From an uncultured Opitutia bacterium (GTDB lineage Bacteria; Verrucomicrobiota; Verrucomicrobiia; Opitutales; UBA953), in contig CAIKRN010000206.1 of assembly GCA_903829855.1 (NCBI GenBank), forward strand, positions 1 through 24,453: a DNA stretch of 24,453 bases, read 5' to 3'. This document shows positions 13,984 through 23,758 of the stretch, piece after piece (the stretch's first letter is position 1; every line of letters starts with the position of its first letter). The notes under the pieces were generated by a model, which saw only the letters and a list, made by a program, of their open reading frames with translations, had not been told where the DNA came from and searched no databases. The position numbers and the translations under genes were made by a program.

Positions 13984-15732
13984 GTGCGAAAGACTTTTTC
14001 CATAATTACAGCCTTCTTCTGTCTTTTCGCCAAACTTGGGGCAGAAGAAGCGAGAGTAAGTATTGCCCGGGCCGCGCTCGCTAAGGGCGAAAGCGCGCAG
14101 GGGGTGATTTTAAATGAACTGATGGGGCGCGCCGATGAATCCATTCTGCCGCTGCTCGATGCATGGCGGAAAGATCGGCTTTATCTTTATGAGCCCACGG
14201 GCGCCCCCGCGGTCCCGGTCTTACTCGAGGGCGCTAAGGACGGGAAGGGCGCCCAGGTAGCCGTTTCCGTGGCCACAGGTAAGGCTATCGGCCTTCGGTT
14301 GGTGGCGGACGATCTCAACTCCGTCGCCCACTCCGCGAACCTGCGGCGCATCATGAAGGCGGTGCTCGATTTGACCGACCTTTCCTCGGCCAATCGTGCA
14401 AAGAAATTGGGCGCCTTGGCCGCGATTGGGCAGGGTCAGCAGGTTGAGAAGCTTCCGGCGTTGGAACGTCGGCTCCCCCTGGAGACGGATCCGGCCGTAA
14501 TCAAGGCGCTGCGGGAGGCCTTGGCGCTGGTGCGCTTAAAGTCGCCCGATGTTGAAATCCGCCTCGCCGCTTTACGTGAGCTCGAATCACTCCAGTCGCT
14601 CGCCAGTACAGACTTCATCAAGTCGCTACAGAAAGACCCCGCCACCCTCAAGGATGTGCGGCTAGCCGATGCCGCTCGCACGGCGTTGCTAGCTGTAGAA
14701 CGGCACCGGACGGTGGTAGATTTCGGCGGCACGCTTTTCCGCAGTTTGAGCCTCGGGAGTATTCTGATCATCGTCGCCCTGGGGCTTGCGATCACATTTG
14801 GCCTGATGGGCGTCATTAATATGGCCCACGGCGAGATGATCGCGATCGGCGCTTACACGACATATGTGGTGCAGAATGTTTTCGCTAACGGCCTAGCGCT
14901 TTCACCCTTTGGCGTTTCAATTAATCTCCCGGGGCTGCATACGACCGGCTGGTGGCGCGAGTCCTACTTCCTATTCGCCTTGCCGCTAAGTTTCCTCGTT
15001 GCCGCTGGTGCGGGCATTTTGCTGGAGCGTGGCGTGATCCGGTTCCTCTATCGCCGCCCGCTGGAGAGCCTCCTCGCGACTTGGGGCGTATCACTCCTCC
15101 TGCAGCAGCTGCTGCGCCTCACCTTCGGGGCGAACAACGTTCAGGTCGGTAGCCCAGTTTACCTTAGCGGAAACTGGATTGTCGGGGATGTCCTCCTTGG
15201 TTGGAACCGCGTCTTTGTTATCGGCTTCGCGACCCTCATCGTCGTGGGCGTCTGGCTGGTGCTGACCCGCACCTCGGTCGGCCTCCTCATCCGCAGTGTG
15301 ACGCAGAACCGATCGATGGCCGCCTGCATGGGTGTACGCACGGAGCGCGTCAACATGCTGACGTTTGCCTTGGGGAGCGGACTCGCCGGACTCGCCGGCG
15401 CCTTCCTCAGCCAGATTGGCAACGTTGGACCGTCTCTCGGTCAGTCCTACGTCGTCGACAGCTTCATGGTCGTCGTGGTGGGCGGCGTGGGTGACCTTGT
15501 CGGCACGGTGATCAGCGGCCTCGGCATCGGCTCGTTCGATCAGTTTACGCAGCAGTATTCTCCGATGGTTGCCGGCGCCCTGGCCAATGTGCCTTTCGTG
15601 GGGGGCGCCCTCCAGAACCTCGCGCAAGACTCCGCCGTGTTCGGCAAAATCTTGGTGCTGTGCGTCATTATCCTTTTCTTGCAGTGGCGTCCATCCGGCC
15701 TCTTCGCCGCGCGAACCCGCAGCCTCGACTGA
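13984..15732 (+). CDS. urtB: Urea ABC transporter permease (UrtB)
   Basis: Inner-membrane permease of the urea importer, LivH-like, 582 residues. As is normal for UrtB, it has a signal-like N-terminus (MRKTFSIITAFFCLFAKLGA) and a soluble, probably periplasmic, helical domain to about residue 245. The permease core follows from about 246. The core contains GLMGVINMAHGEM, the LivH-type motif, and conserved cytoplasmic and transmembrane segments such as RSVTQNRSMAACMGV and VVVVGGVGDLVGT. The start is GTG 13984. No upstream in-frame ATG exists, and the signal sequence begins right there. The start sits within a few bases of the predicted sigma-54 transcription start. It ends 3 bases before urtC. 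Confidence 0.96.
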   Translation: MRKTFSIITAFFCLFAKLGAEEARVSIARAALAKGESAQGVILNELMGRADESILPLLDAWRKDRLYLYEPTGAPAVPVLLEGAKDGKGAQVAVSVATGKAIGLRLVADDLNSVAHSANLRRIMKAVLDLTDLSSANRAKKLGALAAIGQGQQVEKLPALERRLPLETDPAVIKALREALALVRLKSPDVEIRLAALRELESLQSLASTDFIKSLQKDPATLKDVRLADAARTALLAVERHRTVVDFGGTLFRSLSLGSILIIVALGLAITFGLMGVINMAHGEMIAIGAYTTYVVQNVFANGLALSPFGVSINLPGLHTTGWWRESYFLFALPLSFLVAAGAGILLERGVIRFLYRRPLESLLATWGVSLLLQQLLRLTFGANNVQVGSPVYLSGNWIVGDVLLGWNRVFVIGFATLIVVGVWLVLTRTSVGLLIRSVTQNRSMAACMGVRTERVNMLTFALGSGLAGLAGAFLSQIGNVGPSLGQSYVVDSFMVVVVGGVGDLVGTVISGLGIGSFDQFTQQYSPMVAGALANVPFVGGALQNLAQDSAVFGKILVLCVIILFLQWRPSGLFAARTRSLD

Positions 15733-15735
15733 ACC

Positions 15736-16854
15736 ATGGCATCTTCCGAAAAATACGCACCGCCCGCACCGCCCAGCGATACCGTCGCTGCGCTCCTGGC
15801 GTTCACAGTCCTCGCGGTACTGATCATGCCGATGCTCGACGTTTTTGGTGCAATCGATCACTTCACGCTCAACCTCTGGGGTAAGTACCTGTGCTACGCT
15901 TTGCTCGCCCTCTCGGTGAACGTCCTCTGGGGCGGCACCGGCCTACTCTCACTCGGCCAGGGCCTCTTCTTTGCTCTAGGCGGCTACATGCATGGGATGT
16001 ACCTGATGCGCATGATCGGCGATCAAGGGCAGTACCATAAGCCGATTCCAGATTTTCTGGTTTTCCTCGGCTGGACGGATTTGCCCGGCTTCTGGAAGCC
16101 CTTTGAGAATTTCTCTTTCGCGATACTGATGGCCTTCCTCTTGCCGGGAATCATCGCCGGCATCTTCGGTTGGCTGGCCTTCCGTTCGCGCATCAAAGGC
16201 GTCTACTTCTCGATCCTCACGCAGGCCCTGACTTACGCCGGGGCACTCATCTTCTTTCGTAATAACACCCTAATGGGTGGCAATAACGGCTTCACCGATT
16301 TCAAGGCGGAGCTAGGATTCTCGCTCCGGGAGCCGGCCACCCAGCGCGGGCTCTTCATTGCGACGGCGGTCATGCTCATCGGGGTGGTGATCTTCCTGCG
16401 CTGGCTGGAGGGCACGAAGTTCGGCCTAGTCCAGCGTGCAATTCGTGACGGCGAGAACCGGACGCTCTTCAGCGGTTACGCCACACCGGCCTTTAAGCTC
16501 TTCCTGTTCGTGCTCGCCGCCCTGATCGCCGCCATCGGCGGCGCCCTCTACGTGCCGCAGGTCGGCATCATCAATCCTAGCGACATGACGCCAGAGAAGT
16601 CGCTCGAGGCGATTGTCTGGGTTGCCGTCGGCGGCCGTGGCACGCTGCTCGGGCCGATCCTTGGCGCCGTCTTCGTGAATATGCTCAAAAGTTACGCGAC
16701 CCGCGCGATTCCCGACCTTTGGCTTATCCTGCTCGGCGGCCTCTTCCTGCTGGTGGTGCTCTTCCTTCCAGGCGGACTCGTCAGCCTGCCCGAAAAACTT
16801 CGCGGACTCTGGCAGAGATTCCGCCCCACCCCCACGCCGGCCCCCGCCGCCTGA
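15736..16854 (+). CDS. urtC: Urea ABC transporter permease (UrtC)
   Basis: Second inner-membrane permease of the urea importer (LivM-like), 372 residues, forming a heterodimer with UrtB. After a short polar N-terminus it is strongly hydrophobic. It contains the family motif LSVNVLWGGTGLLSLGQG (about 57-74), followed by FFALGGYMHGMYLMRM. Near the C-terminus, WVAVGGRGTLLGPILGA is the typical LivM/UrtC coupling segment. The tail is Pro/Thr-rich and basic. The start ATG is preceded by ACC and lacks a Shine-Dalgarno site. It lies 3 bases after urtB and 3 bases before urtD, so translation is likely coupled along the operon. Confidence 0.96.
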   Translation: MASSEKYAPPAPPSDTVAALLAFTVLAVLIMPMLDVFGAIDHFTLNLWGKYLCYALLALSVNVLWGGTGLLSLGQGLFFALGGYMHGMYLMRMIGDQGQYHKPIPDFLVFLGWTDLPGFWKPFENFSFAILMAFLLPGIIAGIFGWLAFRSRIKGVYFSILTQALTYAGALIFFRNNTLMGGNNGFTDFKAELGFSLREPATQRGLFIATAVMLIGVVIFLRWLEGTKFGLVQRAIRDGENRTLFSGYATPAFKLFLFVLAALIAAIGGALYVPQVGIINPSDMTPEKSLEAIVWVAVGGRGTLLGPILGAVFVNMLKSYATRAIPDLWLILLGGLFLLVVLFLPGGLVSLPEKLRGLWQRFRPTPTPAPAA

Positions 16855-16857
16855 CCC

Positions 16858-17634
16858 ATGGCCCATCCTCTCCTCACGGTCGAAGACGTCTCGAAGACCT
16901 ACGATGGCTTCAAGGCCATCTCTAACCTCAACTTTTATCTCTTCGAAGGTGAACTCCGCACGGTCATCGGACCGAATGGCGCAGGCAAATCCACCTTCTT
17001 CGACCTGCTCACCGGTCGCACTCAGCCTGACAAGGGAAAGATCGAATTCGGCACCGACCCGGCCGATACGTATGACCTGACGAAGCTCGACGAGGTGGCG
17101 ATCAATCGCCTCGGCATCGGGCGGAAGTTCCAGACACCCAGCGTCTACGCCGAGCACACGGTCCGCGAAAACATTATCCTGTCGCTTCGCGGCACCCGTG
17201 GTGTCTTCGCCTCGCTCTTCCACCGGCTGAACTCGACCGACACAGATCGTATCGACGAACTATTGAAGCTCATCCGCTTGGAGGCGAAAGGTGAATGGAA
17301 AGCCGGTCTTCTCGCCCACGGCGAGAAGCAGTGGCTGGAAATTGGCATGCTCCTCGCCCAGGAGCCACGAGTCCTCCTCGTTGATGAGCCTGCCGCTGGC
17401 ATGACGGATGAGGAGACCCATCGAACGGGCGAGCTGTTACTGTCCCTCGCGGGCAAGCACAGCCTAGTGGTGGTCGAGCACGACATGGCCTTCGTGAAAC
17501 AGATCGCTGCCAACGGACGGGTCACCGTTCTTCATCAGGGAGCCTTGCTCTGCGAAGGGAAATTCGACGACGTCCAAGCCGACACGCGCGTCCGCGAGGT
17601 CTACCTGGGCCGAGGCAAACACGGCACCCGATGA
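16858..17634 (+). CDS. urtD: Urea ABC transporter ATP-binding protein (UrtD)
   Basis: LivG-like ATPase subunit, 258 residues, on the cytoplasmic face of the UrtBC permease. Walker A is GPNGAGKST at 38-46 and Walker B is VLLVDEP at 172-178. The H-loop His is at 208 (VVEHDM). The signature motif is LAHGEKQ at 152-158 instead of LSGGQ, which is the normal form in UrtD and its relatives. The product AGMTDEET after Walker B is also family-typical. Its stop overlaps the urtE start as ATGA (17631-17634). Confidence 0.96.
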   Translation: MAHPLLTVEDVSKTYDGFKAISNLNFYLFEGELRTVIGPNGAGKSTFFDLLTGRTQPDKGKIEFGTDPADTYDLTKLDEVAINRLGIGRKFQTPSVYAEHTVRENIILSLRGTRGVFASLFHRLNSTDTDRIDELLKLIRLEAKGEWKAGLLAHGEKQWLEIGMLLAQEPRVLLVDEPAAGMTDEETHRTGELLLSLAGKHSLVVVEHDMAFVKQIAANGRVTVLHQGALLCEGKFDDVQADTRVREVYLGRGKHGTR

Positions 17635-18359
17635 GCACACTCCTGCACCTGAAGTCCGTCGAGGCCGATATCTCGGGCTCGCGTATCCTCCGTGGCGTTG
17701 AACTCGAAGTGTGTCCCGGCGAGGTCGTTGCGCTCATGGGACGCAATGGTGTGGGGAAGACCACCACGCTTAAGACTATTACGGGACTCCTACCGCTACG
17801 CACGGGCGAGATTGTCTTCAATGGAAAGCCGATCCATCGCCTCGCGACCGACGTTCGGGCCCGGCTTGGTATCGGTTACGTTCCACAGGGCCGTGACATC
17901 TTTCCGCACATGACGGTGGCAGAGAACCTTCGCATCGGCCTCGTGGTCCATGGTCGCAAGGGCGCCGAAGCCGCGAACGCCCTCGAGCGCGTCTACGAAC
18001 TCTTCCCAGTCCTAAAGGAAATGCTCGGTCGCAAGGGCGGAGTGCTCTCCGGCGGCCAGCAGCAGCAGTTGGCCATCGGCCGTGCACTCTTGTGCGACCC
18101 CAAGCTGCTCATCCTCGACGAACCTACCGAAGGCATCCAACCCTCAATCATCGAACAAATCGGTGACACCCTACGCCTCCTCCGCACGATTCCGCGCTCC
18201 GATGGTACGGGCTTAGCCATCCTACTTGTGGAGCAGTACGTCGACTTCTGTCGCGCGGTCGCTGATCGCTACTACGCCCTCGACCGTGGAGCGGTCGTCT
18301 CCTCCGGCGCCATTGCCGAACTCAGCGATGAGGTCGTACGCCTCCACCTTCAGGTCTAA
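17631..18359 (+). CDS. urtE: Urea ABC transporter ATP-binding protein (UrtE)
   Basis: LivF-like ATPase subunit, 242 residues, pairing with UrtD. Walker A is GRNGVGKTT at 37-45, the signature is LSGGQ at 139-143 followed by QQQ, and Walker B is LLILDEP at 159-165. GYVPQGRDIFPHMTVAENL (about 82-100) contains the Q-loop of this subgroup. EGIQPSIIEQIG after Walker B marks it as UrtE. It is the last transporter gene, 4 bases before ureA, which places importer and urease in one transcription unit. Confidence 0.96.
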   Translation: MSTLLHLKSVEADISGSRILRGVELEVCPGEVVALMGRNGVGKTTTLKTITGLLPLRTGEIVFNGKPIHRLATDVRARLGIGYVPQGRDIFPHMTVAENLRIGLVVHGRKGAEAANALERVYELFPVLKEMLGRKGGVLSGGQQQQLAIGRALLCDPKLLILDEPTEGIQPSIIEQIGDTLRLLRTIPRSDGTGLAILLVEQYVDFCRAVADRYYALDRGAVVSSGAIAELSDEVVRLHLQV

Positions 18360-18363
18360 AACC

Positions 18364-18669
18364 ATGCATCTCCTCCCCCGCGAACGCGAAAAACTGTTGG
18401 TTGTTGTCGCTGCCGATCTTGCCCGTCGACGGCAGGCCCGCGGCTTAAAACTCAATTATCCCGAAACGATTGCTATCATCACCTATGAGATCATGGAAGG
18501 CGCTCGTGATGGGCGCACGGTCGCCGAACTGATGTCCTACGGCACTACCATCCTTAAGGAGACCGACGTCATGGAAGGCGTTGGGTCGATGATCCACGAC
18601 GTCCAGGTCGAGGCCACGTTCCCCGACGGCACGAAGCTCGTCACGGTCCATAATCCCATCCGCCCATGA
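18364..18669 (+). CDS. ureA: Urease subunit gamma (UreA)
   Basis: Small structural subunit of nickel urease, which hydrolyses urea to ammonia and carbamate. It is 101 residues, the usual length for a separate gamma subunit. It begins MHLLPREREKLL and contains ARGLKLNYPETIAII, the family signature, then EIMEGARDG and the C-terminal HNPIRP. The frame is open back to 18226, inside urtE, but ATG 18364 fits the family start. Its stop overlaps the ureB start as ATGA. Confidence 0.97.
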   Translation: MHLLPREREKLLVVVAADLARRRQARGLKLNYPETIAIITYEIMEGARDGRTVAELMSYGTTILKETDVMEGVGSMIHDVQVEATFPDGTKLVTVHNPIRP

Positions 18670-18974
18670 AACCCGGAGAAATCATACCGGCCAAGGCGCC
18701 GGACCTGGAAGCCAACGTTGGACTGAAGGAGATCACCTTAGAAGTCGCCAATACCGGCGATCGCCCGGTGCAGGTCGGTTCCCACTTTCATTTCGCCGAA
18801 GCCAATGAGTTGCTGAAGTTCGACCGCGCTGCCGCCCGCGGATTCCGCCTCAACATCGCCGCCGGCACGGCCGTACGCTTCGAGGCTGGCGACACACGTC
18901 GCGTCACGCTCGTCGCTTTAGCCGGACGTCGCATGGTCTACGGCTTTAACGGCATGGTAAACGGCCCCCTCTAA
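18666..18974 (+). CDS. ureB: Urease subunit beta (UreB)
   Basis: Second small structural subunit of urease, 102 residues, assembling with UreA and UreC in the (alpha-beta-gamma)3 complex. MKPGEI at the start, ANTGDRPVQVGSHFHFAEAN (about 29-48), a RLNIAAGTAVRFEAGDTR segment and the closing GFNGMVNG are all characteristic. It is coupled to ureA by a 4-base overlap and followed by ureC after 4 bases. The gamma and beta subunits are separate genes, unlike the fused form in Helicobacter. Confidence 0.97.
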   Translation: MKPGEIIPAKAPDLEANVGLKEITLEVANTGDRPVQVGSHFHFAEANELLKFDRAAARGFRLNIAAGTAVRFEAGDTRRVTLVALAGRRMVYGFNGMVNGPL

Positions 18975-18978
18975 TTTT

Positions 18979-20748
<1,770 letters not shown>

Positions 20749-20749
20749 G

Positions 20750-21220
20750 ATGACTATCCTCTGCCTAGTTCGCGGCCCCATCGAAGTACCCGATCTGTCT
20801 CTCCAAGAAATCCCGGTGCGCGCGGAACGTCGCGACGTGGCGAAGCGGCTTTGGAGGACCACGGCCGAAGATGGCACGCCTTTCGGTTTTGAATTGGAAA
20901 AGCCTTTTAAGCACGGTGACACCATCCTGCAGGCGGCCGAGGTACGGTATGTCATTCGCCAGACTCCGGAGCCAGTGCTCTGCGTCTCACTTGACATGGC
21001 AGGATCCGCCGCCGCCGGCGTTGGCTGGGCGTTTGGCAACCTCCACCTCGAAGCCTCCACCGAACCCGGCCGCCTAATTGTTACCGATTCGCCCGTCGCC
21101 CGCCGCCTGCTCGAGAAACTCCGCCTGCCATTCTCCGCCGACATGCTTGTCTTCCGCCCCGGGCACTTCGCCCGCGGCCCACTTCCTGCTCATGAATTTG
21201 GCACCAGCCACCAGCACTGA
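20750..21220 (+). CDS. ureE: Urease accessory protein UreE (nickel metallochaperone)
   Basis: Binds nickel and delivers it to the UreDFG-apourease complex in the cytosol. It is 156 residues from ATG 20750; the open frame extends upstream into ureC, but this start is 1 base after the ureC stop. The peptide-binding N-domain (about 1-72) includes PFGFELEKPFKHGD. The metal-binding C-domain includes GNLHLEA with the conserved His at 99. The C-terminal His-rich tail seen in Klebsiella is reduced here to GTSHQH, so storage capacity for nickel should be low. Its 3' end overlaps ureF by 29 bases. Confidence 0.92.
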   Translation: MTILCLVRGPIEVPDLSLQEIPVRAERRDVAKRLWRTTAEDGTPFGFELEKPFKHGDTILQAAEVRYVIRQTPEPVLCVSLDMAGSAAAGVGWAFGNLHLEASTEPGRLIVTDSPVARRLLEKLRLPFSADMLVFRPGHFARGPLPAHEFGTSHQH

Positions 21221-21905
21221 TACCGGTTGGCTGCTTGGACTGCTCCAGGCTTCCGATTCACTCTATCCGACGGGATCGTACGCGCATTCGTTCGGGCTCG
21301 AAGGAATGATTGACGCTGGCGCGGTCCGCGATCGCGCAACCTTGCGGGCTTTCTTGCTAAACTCCGTGCTGCCCTCGTTGCGCAACGTCGACTTGCCACT
21401 CTCCGCCCACGCATGGGAGGCCTTTGGCGCCCGCGATTGGTTCGCCGTGGCCGAGGTTTGCGTCTTGGCCTCCGCGCTGCGCGCCCCGCGCGAACTGCGT
21501 TCCGCCGCCGAAGCCATTGGTCGTCAGCGGGCTGAACTCTTAGCGAACGTGCATGAATCCGAACTCGCCCGGGAGTTCCTGCGTCGGGCCGGCGAAGGGT
21601 CCTGGCCGCATTGCACCGCCGTCTCGGCCGCGCTCGAGGCCCGCGTCCATGGCGCCCCCCTCGCGGCCGTGCTGGCCGCGGTCTGCTATGCCTCCGTCGC
21701 CGGCGTAATCGCCGCGGCCACGAAGCTCCTCCGCCTTGGCCAGAACGCCGCGCAAAGCCTGCTCACCGAGATGGTGTCGCTCTGCCCCGCGATGGTGGGC
21801 CCCGCCTGCGAGCTGCCGCTCGATGAGATCGGCTGGTTCAATCCTTGGCTCGACGCGGCTTCGGCCCGCCACGAGACCGCCAACGCCCGCCTCTTCATTT
21901 CCTGA
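21192..21905 (+). CDS. ureF: Urease accessory protein UreF
   Basis: Helical maturation factor that bridges UreD and UreG in the apourease activation complex. It is 237 residues from ATG 21192. The frame is open back to 21078, but that would overlap ureE by over 140 bases, and the family start is close to LLGLLQASDSLYPTGSYAHS (about 15-34), the UreF hallmark (LxxxxDSxFPxGxxxHS-like). FGLEGMI follows. The C-terminal part is Ala-rich and helical, with LRLGQNAAQ typical of the family. It overlaps ureE by 29 bases and ends 5 bases before ureG. Confidence 0.93.
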   Translation: MNLAPATSTDTGWLLGLLQASDSLYPTGSYAHSFGLEGMIDAGAVRDRATLRAFLLNSVLPSLRNVDLPLSAHAWEAFGARDWFAVAEVCVLASALRAPRELRSAAEAIGRQRAELLANVHESELAREFLRRAGEGSWPHCTAVSAALEARVHGAPLAAVLAAVCYASVAGVIAAATKLLRLGQNAAQSLLTEMVSLCPAMVGPACELPLDEIGWFNPWLDAASARHETANARLFIS

Positions 21906-21910
21906 CGACC

Positions 21911-22536
<626 letters not shown>

Positions 22537-22540
<4 letters not shown>

Positions 22541-23364
22541 ACGCACTCGACGGACATCTCCATCTGCGCGCCGTCCGGGCTACCGACGGCAGTACGGCGC
22601 TATCCTCACAGTCCTTCTGCGCCCCATTCCACCTGAGTAAGCCGAACTGGGATCCGGACGCGGAAGTCTTGCACGTCCAGGTCGTCAACCCAACGGCGGG
22701 CATCCTTGAGGGAGATCGGCTCGAGTCGTCGATCACGGTCGACACCGGTGCGGCCTTGCTCGTCACCACGCCAAGTGCCAGCCGTTTATTTCGCATGACC
22801 GAAGGCGGGCACGCGACAGGCCGTCAACATTTCGCCGTAGCCCGCGACGCGACGCTGGAGGTCTTTCTGGAGCCCATCGTGCCTCACCGCGGGTCGACCT
22901 ACTTCCAGGAGACCACGATCGACGCAGCCGAAGGATCGACCCTACTCTTCATCGATCAGTTGATGCCCGGAAGACTTGCCCACGGCGAGGCCTGGTCCTG
23001 GGACCGCCTCGTGCTCGGGCTGACCGTGCGCCGCGCAGGCGAACTCATCATGCGCGAACGCTTCGACCAGACGGGTGCCTCGCTTCGCTCACTGGCGGAA
23101 TTCTCGGGGACAGGTCCGGGATCCTGTTTCGCGAATATTGTCCTATTGCCCGCGACGGATGAAGTAACGCCGGCTTGGAGGGCTGAGGTTACGTCGCTCC
23201 ATCGCGATGGCGTCTGGCTAGGCGTCAGCCGACTTCGCACAATCGGCTGGTGCATCCGAATTATTTCCCCTGATCCGATTCGCCTACGCGATACCCTGGC
23301 GAACCTTCGGTCGACACTTAGACTGTCTTATCCGCGACTGGGTTGTGGGCTGCGGCGGCCTTGA
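22537..23364 (+). CDS. ureD: Urease accessory protein UreD (UreH)
   Basis: Scaffold of the urease activation complex that binds apourease and recruits UreF and UreG. It is 275 residues from GTG 22537, a start fixed by the 4-base overlap with ureG. Recognisable pieces are VVNPTAGILEGDRL (about 49-62), the UreD signature around the nickel tunnel, then LLVTTPSASRLFRM, EVFLEPIVPHRGS and LLFIDQLMPGRLAHGE. It closes the operon. ureD is last here, while in many bacteria it comes first. The final 47 bases are overlapped in antisense by the HPGH mini-protein gene, and no terminator hairpin is evident at the end. Confidence 0.94.
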
Positions 23365-23578
23365 CCTGTCGTTGCGTCGCGGAGAAAATTCGGAAAGCGC
23401 CCCAGGCGAGTAGCGCAACCGCGGCCAAGATTAGGAGGGTCGCGGCCGGGTGGCGTGCGAGATGGTCGGCCGTCCAGACGAACTCGTCGCCGTCATGTCC
23501 CCCTTCGTGTCCCGGGTGTGCCTGGGCGGTGATGCTCGTGAGGACACAGGCCAGGATGATGATCCAGAATCGGAGCAT
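23318..23578 (-). CDS. Small His-rich single-helix membrane protein, HupE/UreJ-like N-terminus
   Basis: An 86-residue protein I cannot assign to a named family. From ATG 23578, a signal peptide (MLRFWIIILACVLTSITAQA, 1-20) would expose HPGHEGGHDGD at the mature N-terminus. An HPGH start after cleavage is a hallmark of HupE/UreJ nickel permeases, but those have six or more helices and this has one (about 46-66, AATLLILAAVALLAWGAF). A basic helix and a polar tail end in VADKTV. An upstream in-frame start at 23623 would put a polar stretch before the signal sequence, so it is not used. The three His and two Asp/Glu clusters suggest periplasmic metal binding. Location next to urease makes nickel plausible, but this is inference. 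Its 3' end overlaps ureD by 47 bases on the other strand. Confidence 0.7.
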   Translation of the reverse strand: MLRFWIIILACVLTSITAQAHPGHEGGHDGDEFVWTADHLARHPAATLLILAAVALLAWGAFRIFSATQRQVKAAAAHNPVADKTV

Positions 23579-23758
23579 CGGCAGGATGGTCGGCAAGTTT
23601 GTACCCATGCCTAATCTCAGCAATTCGCATGCCGAGAGGCCTTATTCAGGGTGCTTGCACAAAAACAGGCTCTGGAATGCGGTCCTTGTCCGAATCTGTC
23701 CAAGTTTAGGCATCGGCTTGCGGTTAAGGGACAAACGAGGTGCATTAAACATCCCTGC
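23579..23758. other. Divergent intergenic region between the HPGH gene and fpg
   Basis: 180 bases separate the two divergent starts and must hold their promoters. I find no convincing sigma-70 or sigma-54 boxes. Weak inverted fragments (TTGTCC and GGACAA, roughly 50 bases apart) are too short to call. There is no sigma-54 box, so the HPGH gene does not obviously share the nitrogen control of the urea operon. Confidence 0.5.

Noticed and set aside
15091..15861. 256-codon frame antisense to urtB and urtC
   Set aside because: Its His/Asp/Glu/Arg-rich product is the antisense of hydrophobic transmembrane codons. The apparent His-rich character is an artefact.
17320..17345. Possible defect or frameshift within the urt/ure operon
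   Set aside because: All twelve reading frames are intact, with family-typical lengths and complete active-site motifs.
16858..17634. Non-canonical ABC signature LAHGEKQ in UrtD
   Set aside because: This variant is typical of UrtD and related branched-chain-type ATPases.
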